Part shown: positions 7,662 to 9,951 of the stretch, piece by piece
Layout: the number at the start of each line of letters is the position of its first letter
How positions within the stretch are numbered: position 1 is the first letter of the stretch
Source of the DNA: an uncultured Bacteroidota bacterium
Lineage (GTDB): Bacteria; Bacteroidota; Bacteroidia; Chitinophagales; Chitinophagaceae
Assembly (NCBI GenBank): GCA_903944755.1
Contig: CAJATB010000252.1
Location: forward strand, 1-9,951
Reading direction: 5' to 3'
Length of the DNA: 9,951 nt
The notes under the pieces: generated by a model
The model's database searches: none
What the model was told of the DNA's origin: nothing
Seen by the model: only the letters and a program-made list of their open reading frames with translations
Program-made: the position numbers and the translations under genes

Positions 7662-7700
7662 GACGCATCATCAGTAAAAATCTAAAATGAATGATGCATC
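7662..7700 (-). promoter_or_regulatory. Long stem-loop upstream of rpsD (candidate r-protein leader)
   Basis: On the transcribed strand GATGCATCAT (7700-7691) pairs with ATGATGCGTC (7671-7662), giving 10 pairs with one U-G wobble and a 19-base loop. It lies in the 96-base gap between rpsK and rpsD, about 30 bases before the S4 start codon. There is no T run after it, which argues against a terminator. S4 autoregulates through structured leaders in several phyla, so an S4 binding site is a reasonable but unproven reading; a processing site is the alternative. Confidence 0.5.
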
Positions 7701-7729
7701 CTGGTTTATAAAAATTTTTGTAAAATCGA

Positions 7730-8140
7730 TTATACTCTTCTTTGTTTTGGAGGGCGACATCCGTTGTGCGGCATAGGCGTTACGTCACGGATAGAAATTA
7801 CTTCAATACCTGATTGAGAGATTGAACGAATTGCACCTTCACGGCCAGAACCTGGTCCTTTAACAAATACTTCTACTCTTTTAACACCAGCGTCTAATGC
7901 AACTTTAGCTGCGTCAGCTGCTGCCATTTGAGCTGCGTATGGAGTGTTCTTTTTAGAACCTCTAAAGCCCATTTTACCAGCACTACTCCAGCTGATAACT
8001 TGACCTGCTTTATTAGTGAAAGCGATAATTAAATTGTTGAATGTTGCGCTGATACGTACTTCACCAGAAGCGTCGATTTTTACGACTCTCTTCTTTGCAG
8101 CTGCTTTTGCACTGTTCTGTGCTTTTTGCGGTTTTGCCAT
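7730..8140 (-). CDS. rpsK: 30S ribosomal protein S11 (uS11)
   Basis: S11 lies on the platform of the small subunit, binds 16S rRNA with S18 and S6 nearby, and helps shape the E/P-site mRNA path. The 136 residues contain the family core: SATFNNLIIAFTN (31-43), WSSAGKMGFRGSKKNTPYAA (51-70), VFVKGPGSGREGAIR (91-105) and the C-terminal DVTPMPHNGCRPPKQRRV (119-136). The N126-G127 pair corresponds to the Asn-Gly site where E. coli S11 carries isoaspartate. The lysine/alanine-rich first 17 residues are a lineage-variable tail. The start is preceded by CAGAAAAA and not by a Shine-Dalgarno. It is separated from rpsM by an unusually long 178-base gap full of hairpins, so its expression may be partly uncoupled from rpsM. 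Confidence 0.98.
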   Translation of the reverse strand: MAKPQKAQNSAKAAAKKRVVKIDASGEVRISATFNNLIIAFTNKAGQVISWSSAGKMGFRGSKKNTPYAAQMAAADAAKVALDAGVKRVEVFVKGPGSGREGAIRSISQSGIEVISIRDVTPMPHNGCRPPKQRRV

Positions 8141-8204
8141 TTTTTCTGAGGTGTGCTTATTGCTTGTTTTAACACTTGCAAGAAGCGGGTTATTTAAATT
8201 GAAA

Positions 8205-8220
8205 TTCCGCCGAAGCGGAA
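8205..8220 (-). other. UUCG-capped hairpin in the rpsK leader
   Basis: The transcribed strand reads TTCCGC-TTCG-GCGGAA, a perfect 6-bp stem closed by C(UUCG)G, one of the most stable RNA tetraloops known. It lies about 65 bases upstream of the rpsK ATG. The following bases (TTTCAATTTAAATAA) are AT-rich but not a proper T run. It could be a protein-binding site, a barrier to 3' exonucleases protecting the downstream mRNA segment, or a weak terminator. Confidence 0.5.
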
Positions 8221-8236
8221 ACCGGAAAAAATCTCC

Positions 8237-8254
8237 CCTATTAGTTAAAATAGG
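8237..8254 (-). other. Short hairpin in the rpsM-rpsK gap
   Basis: A 6-bp perfect inverted repeat (8237-8242 with 8249-8254) with a 6-base loop lies between the terminator-like hairpin after rpsM and the UUCG hairpin. The minus strand continues GGGGAGATTTTTT after the first G-G of the arm. Two G-C pairs make it weak alone; it is listed because it is one of three consecutive stems in this gap. Confidence 0.3.
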
Positions 8255-8282
8255 ATCTAATTCTTATGCGGATTTATATAGC

Positions 8283-8311
8283 AAAAGGTAGTAATGGAAT
8301 TACTACCTTTT
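8283..8311 (-). terminator. 13-bp terminator-like hairpin after rpsM (possible attenuator)
   Basis: A perfect 13-bp inverted repeat (8283-8295 with 8299-8311, 3-base loop) begins 7 bases after the rpsM stop codon (8319-8321). On the transcribed strand the stem is A4-GGTAGTAAT / ATTACTACC-T4, followed by GCTATAT, so it has the A-run, stem and T-run layout of an intrinsic terminator, although the GC content of the stem and the T run are modest. It sits inside the ribosomal cluster with four more genes downstream and no clear TAnnTTTG promoter after it. Partial termination or conditional read-through is therefore more likely than a full stop. Confidence 0.6.
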
Positions 8312-8318
8312 ATTATTA

Positions 8319-8699
8319 TTATTTCTTAGCTACTTTCTTCTTACCAGCAACTGTCTTACGTTTACCCTTACGAGTACGTGAGTTAGTTTTAGTACGTTGG
8401 CCACGAACAGGTAAACCTTTTCTGTGACGAAGACCACGGTAACAAGCGATATCTAATAAACGCTTAATACTCATAGAAACTTCACTACGTAAAGCACCTT
8501 CTACTTTGAATTCTGCGTTAATGATATTACGAATCGCTGTTTGCTCATCGTCATTCCACTCATTTACTTTCTTATCGTAACTGATGTTTGCTTTGTCTAA
8601 GATGTACTGAGCTGTTGAATGTCCAATACCGAAAATGTACTGTAGTCCAATTTCTCCTCTTTTATTTTTTGGTAAGTCTATACCGGCAATACGAGCCAT
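8319..8699 (-). CDS. rpsM: 30S ribosomal protein S13 (uS13)
   Basis: S13 is in the head of the small subunit and makes intersubunit bridges and contacts with P-site tRNA. The 126 residues begin with the invariant MARIAGIDLP and include the helix-two-turn-helix GLQYIFGIGHSTAQYIL (18-34). The family signature is RGLRHRKGLPVRGQRTKTNS (88-107), followed by TRKGKRKT. The C-terminus ends in a lysine-rich tail that in homologues reaches toward tRNA. It starts 34 bases after rpmJ and is followed at once by a 13-bp hairpin. No Shine-Dalgarno sequence precedes the ATG. Nothing is missing or broken. Confidence 0.98.
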   Translation of the reverse strand: MARIAGIDLPKNKRGEIGLQYIFGIGHSTAQYILDKANISYDKKVNEWNDDEQTAIRNIINAEFKVEGALRSEVSMSIKRLLDIACYRGLRHRKGLPVRGQRTKTNSRTRKGKRKTVAGKKKVAKK

Positions 8700-8733
8700 A
8701 TGCTAAAACGTGTTTTGTGTTTGTTAAATGATA

Positions 8734-8850
8734 CTATCCTTGTCTTTGCTTAAAACGAGGATTCTTTTTGTTAATAACGAAAAGTACACCTTTACGCTTC
8801 ACGATCTTGCAATCAGCACTGCGTTTTTTAATAGAAGCTCTAACTTTCAT
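8734..8850 (-). CDS. rpmJ: 50S ribosomal protein L36 (bL36), zinc-less form
   Basis: This 38-codon gene runs from the ATG at 8848-8850 to TAG at 8734-8736. It reads MKVRASIKKRSADCKIVKRK, then GVLFVINKKNPRFKQRQG, and aligns over its full length with E. coli L36. L36 is the smallest large-subunit protein and sits at the junction of 23S rRNA domains. Of the four zinc ligands of the C+ type (C11, C14, C27, H33 in E. coli) only C14 remains; the others are S11, N27 and F33, so zinc should not be bound. From memory this form is usual in Bacteroidota. It lies between infA (84 bases upstream) and rpsM (34 bases downstream), the classical position. The start is preceded by AAAAAACAAAAAG. Confidence 0.97.
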   Translation of the reverse strand: MKVRASIKKRSADCKIVKRKGVLFVINKKNPRFKQRQG

Positions 8851-8934
8851 CTTTTTGTTTTTTAATATTAATCTCTAAATCTTTATATACGTTTTTCCTA
8901 TTTTACTCAGCAATAAGTTCTACTAAAAATAAGC

Positions 8935-9153
8935 TTACTTATGTCTAAATATAATCCTTCCCCTTGTTAAGTCGTATGGGCTCATCTCAACTCCTACTTT
9001 GTCTCCTGGCAAAATCCTGATGTAGTGCATACGCATCTTTCCAGAAATAGTAGCCAAGATCTCGTGTCCGTTTTCAAGTTTAACTCTGAACATAGCGTTG
9101 CTCATAGCTTCAATTATAATTCCATCTTGTTTAATCAGCGGTTGTTTTGACAT
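8935..9153 (-). CDS. infA: Translation initiation factor IF-1
   Basis: IF-1 binds the ribosomal A site during initiation and supports IF-2 and IF-3. The 72 residues form a single S1-type OB fold; recognisable stretches are IEAMSNAMFRVKLENGHEIL (14-33), ISGKMRMHYIRILPGDKV (36-53) and the end SPYDLTRGRIIFRHK. The length and every conserved block match the family. It is the first gene of the ribosomal transcript here: a TAnnTTTG box ends only 16 bases before the ATG, which implies a leader of about 10 bases, and the preceding gene is closed by a strong terminator. No secY or map gene lies immediately upstream. Confidence 0.98.
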   Translation of the reverse strand: MSKQPLIKQDGIIIEAMSNAMFRVKLENGHEILATISGKMRMHYIRILPGDKVGVEMSPYDLTRGRIIFRHK

Positions 9154-9169
9154 ACTTATTTTGGGGTTG

Positions 9170-9200
9170 CAAAGATATGGAAATGAATGGAATTAAGAAA
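9170..9200 (-). promoter_or_regulatory. infA promoter of Bacteroidota type
   Basis: The minus strand carries TATCTTTG (9177-9170), a full match to the TAnnTTTG -7 box. With a 19-base spacer the -33 position reads TTTC (9200-9197), three of four consensus bases. The expected start site, near 9162-9165, leaves a leader of about 10 bases before the infA ATG. It is the only good promoter match seen from here down to rplQ. Confidence 0.7.
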
Positions 9201-9233
9201 AATTACCCGCGAAATATTGAAAAAATGCCAAAA

Positions 9234-9262
9234 TAAAAGGAGAAGCGGCGCTTCTCCTTTTA
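9234..9262 (-). terminator. Strong intrinsic terminator between the small membrane gene and infA
   Basis: A perfect 13-bp stem (9234-9246 with 9250-9262) with a 3-base loop has a GC-rich core GGAGAAGC / GCTTCTCC, and the minus strand continues CTTTTATTTTGG. The stem is flanked by A4 and T4 on both sides, so it could work in both directions, but only minus-strand genes are present. It isolates the upstream membrane-protein gene from the infA promoter, which starts about 35 bases further on. Confidence 0.85.
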
Positions 9263-9297
9263 AATATATTGATAATCAATTAGTTACGAATCATGTG

Positions 9298-9317
9298 CCT
9301 TGGCTTGAAAAGCCAGG
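9298..9317 (-). other. Hairpin just after the small membrane-protein gene
   Basis: TGGCTT (9301-9306) and AAGCCA (9310-9315) pair across a 3-base loop, with two further C-G pairs outside a single bulged base. It starts 15 bases after the stop codon and lacks a T tract. It may protect the transcript 3' end ahead of the real terminator at 9234-9262. Confidence 0.4.
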
Positions 9318-9329
9318 TACTATCAGAAA

Positions 9330-9767
9330 TTAGCCTAAACCTGGAAACCACGGGCGACCAACCCCTGCTTTAAAAGGCCAAGGCATTGCCAAAAGGATTA
9401 ATAATAAGGCGATTATGTAAAAAACAAGTGCCGAACTTGGCTTACCTGATTTTTTGTAGCGAATGTGTCCAAATGTTATTAAAGCAATTGCCAAAATCAT
9501 AGAACTAATGTGTTCTACCGCCCAAAAACGAGTTGCTGCGTCTTTCATGGCTGCGGCCATGCCGACTGCCTTAATTAATTGAAGTCCAACACTTCCAGTA
9601 AAATACTGATACAAGCCCAATAATAAGGTTGTATGTGAAGAAATTAATAAAATTTTGCTTGTTTTTAGTGCGTCTTGTTTAGCGACTAATTTATAGATGC
9701 TTAATAGTAAGGTTAATAATATAACCCATCTTAATAGGTTGTGTAAATGCAATAAGCCAGTATCCAT
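9330..9767 (-). CDS. Small four-helix membrane protein with conserved-looking histidines (cytochrome b-like, unproven)
   Basis: The 145-residue product has four hydrophobic segments (about 10-28, 38-57, 84-103 and 112-130) separated by short polar loops, so it is an integral inner-membrane protein. Histidines lie at or near membrane edges: H7 and H9 in LLHLHNLLRW, H45 in SSHTTLLLG, H86 in WAVEHISSM and H101 in TFGHIRYKK, and the C-terminus has AMPWPFKAGVGRPWF. I recall similar short Bacteroidota proteins being labelled 'cytochrome B', and paired histidines in helices would suit heme binding, but no defined heme motif proves this. It could equally be a structural or redox-partner protein. It is monocistronic in appearance: 52 bases after the upstream gene and closed by a hairpin and a strong terminator. 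The ATG at 9765-9767 is the first in the frame after that gene and leads directly into the amphipathic start of helix 1. Confidence 0.7.
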   Translation of the reverse strand: MDTGLLHLHNLLRWVILLTLLLSIYKLVAKQDALKTSKILLISSHTTLLLGLYQYFTGSVGLQLIKAVGMAAAMKDAATRFWAVEHISSMILAIALITFGHIRYKKSGKPSSALVFYIIALLLILLAMPWPFKAGVGRPWFPGLG

Positions 9768-9819
9768 GATTTAAAGTTTAATTTAATTTGTAAAATACAA
9801 CATTCCTTTTAAAAAAGGG

Positions 9820-9951
9820 TTAATCGACCCAATCTGCTACGAATAAATTAGTGTCCCTAGTGCCCCCATTGTTTCGGTTAGAAGAGAACATGATTCTTTT
9901 GCCATCTGGGCTAAACATAGGGAAAGCATCAAATCCTTTATCTCTACTCAC
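9820..9951 (-). CDS. TolB/PD40-type beta-propeller protein, C-terminal fragment (5' end outside the window)
   Basis: An open frame of 43 codons runs from the right edge to TAA at 9820-9822. It contains FDAFPMFSPDGKRIMFSSNR followed by a short Gly/Asn stretch and TNLFVADWVD at the end. The FSPDGKRIMFSSNR segment is the signature of a PD40 (WD40-like TolB) propeller blade, in which SPDG and the following strand recur per blade. Such domains occur in TolB, in S9 peptidase propellers and in OmpA-linked lipoproteins of Bacteroidota; which one this is cannot be told from the last blade. Being the protein end, it shows that no peptidase domain follows the propeller here. Confidence 0.8.
   Translation of the reverse strand: MSRDKGFDAFPMFSPDGKRIMFSSNRNNGGTRDTNLFVADWVD

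Noticed and set aside
8016..8291. Plus-strand open frame across the rpsK start and the rpsM-rpsK gap
   Set aside because: It overlaps the conserved rpsK N-terminus antisense and covers the hairpin region; no recognisable protein features.
8141..8318. A separate rpsK promoter in the long gap
   Set aside because: No TAnnTTTG match on the minus strand; the one well-placed TTTG (8285-8282) has AATTAGAT at the -7 position, which does not fit.
9268..9280. ATTGA/TCAAT short palindrome
   Set aside because: Five A-T-rich pairs in AT-rich DNA; expected by chance and not linked to any gene start.
9805..9818. CCTTTT/AAAAGG palindrome after the beta-propeller gene as a terminator
   Set aside because: The loop would be two bases, the stem is almost all A-T, and no T run follows on the minus strand; it may be a chance palindrome.

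Overview
The window looks like ordinary chromosome from a member of the Bacteroidota. Evidence for this is the two promoters of the lineage-specific form (TTTG or near-match, 19-nt spacer, TAnnTTTG), the absence of Shine-Dalgarno sequences with A-rich stretches in front of start codons, a zinc-less L36, an L17 with a long Ala/Glu/Lys/Pro tail, and a TamB-like protein with a Bacteroidota-type C-terminus. The DNA is AT-rich. I cannot place it below phylum with confidence. No gene-free stretch exceeds about 180 bases. No tRNA, rRNA, CRISPR array, insertion sequence or phage gene is visible.

Layout, left to right. (1) Bases 2-2086, plus strand: the C-terminal part of a TamB/DUF490 envelope assembly protein, entering from outside the window. 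(2) Bases 2097-3653, minus strand, convergent with it and only 10 bases away: a multi-pass GT39/ArnT-type lipid-linked-sugar glycosyltransferase. (3) Bases 3707-5252, minus: aroQ (type II 3-dehydroquinate dehydratase) downstream of carA (carbamoyl-phosphate synthase small subunit), 22 bases apart and probably co-transcribed. A TTTG-N19-TAATTTTG promoter drives carA. (4) Bases 5344-9153, minus: a translation and transcription cluster in transcription order infA, rpmJ, rpsM, rpsK, rpsD, rpoA, rplQ. The only good promoter match in the cluster is directly in front of infA (-7 box TATCTTTG), and a strong intrinsic terminator lies after rplQ. rpmJ encodes only 38 residues. (5) Bases 9330-9767, minus: a small four-helix, histidine-containing membrane protein with its own strong terminator. 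(6) Bases 9820-9951, minus: the last 43 codons of a TolB/PD40-type beta-propeller protein.

The genes are mostly housekeeping. The less ordinary content is in the RNA between the ribosomal genes. Every gap from rpsM to rplQ holds at least one inverted repeat, including a 13-bp terminator-like hairpin after rpsM, a C(UUCG)G hairpin before rpsK, a 10-bp stem before rpsD and three stems between rpoA and rplQ. These are candidates for attenuation, r-protein autoregulation or mRNA processing. A second notable point is that the -33 box of the carA promoter is the loop of the rplQ terminator. The ribosomal cluster also starts abruptly at infA: the secY/map end of the spc operon, which often precedes infA, is not adjacent. 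I found no convincing previously undescribed multi-gene system.
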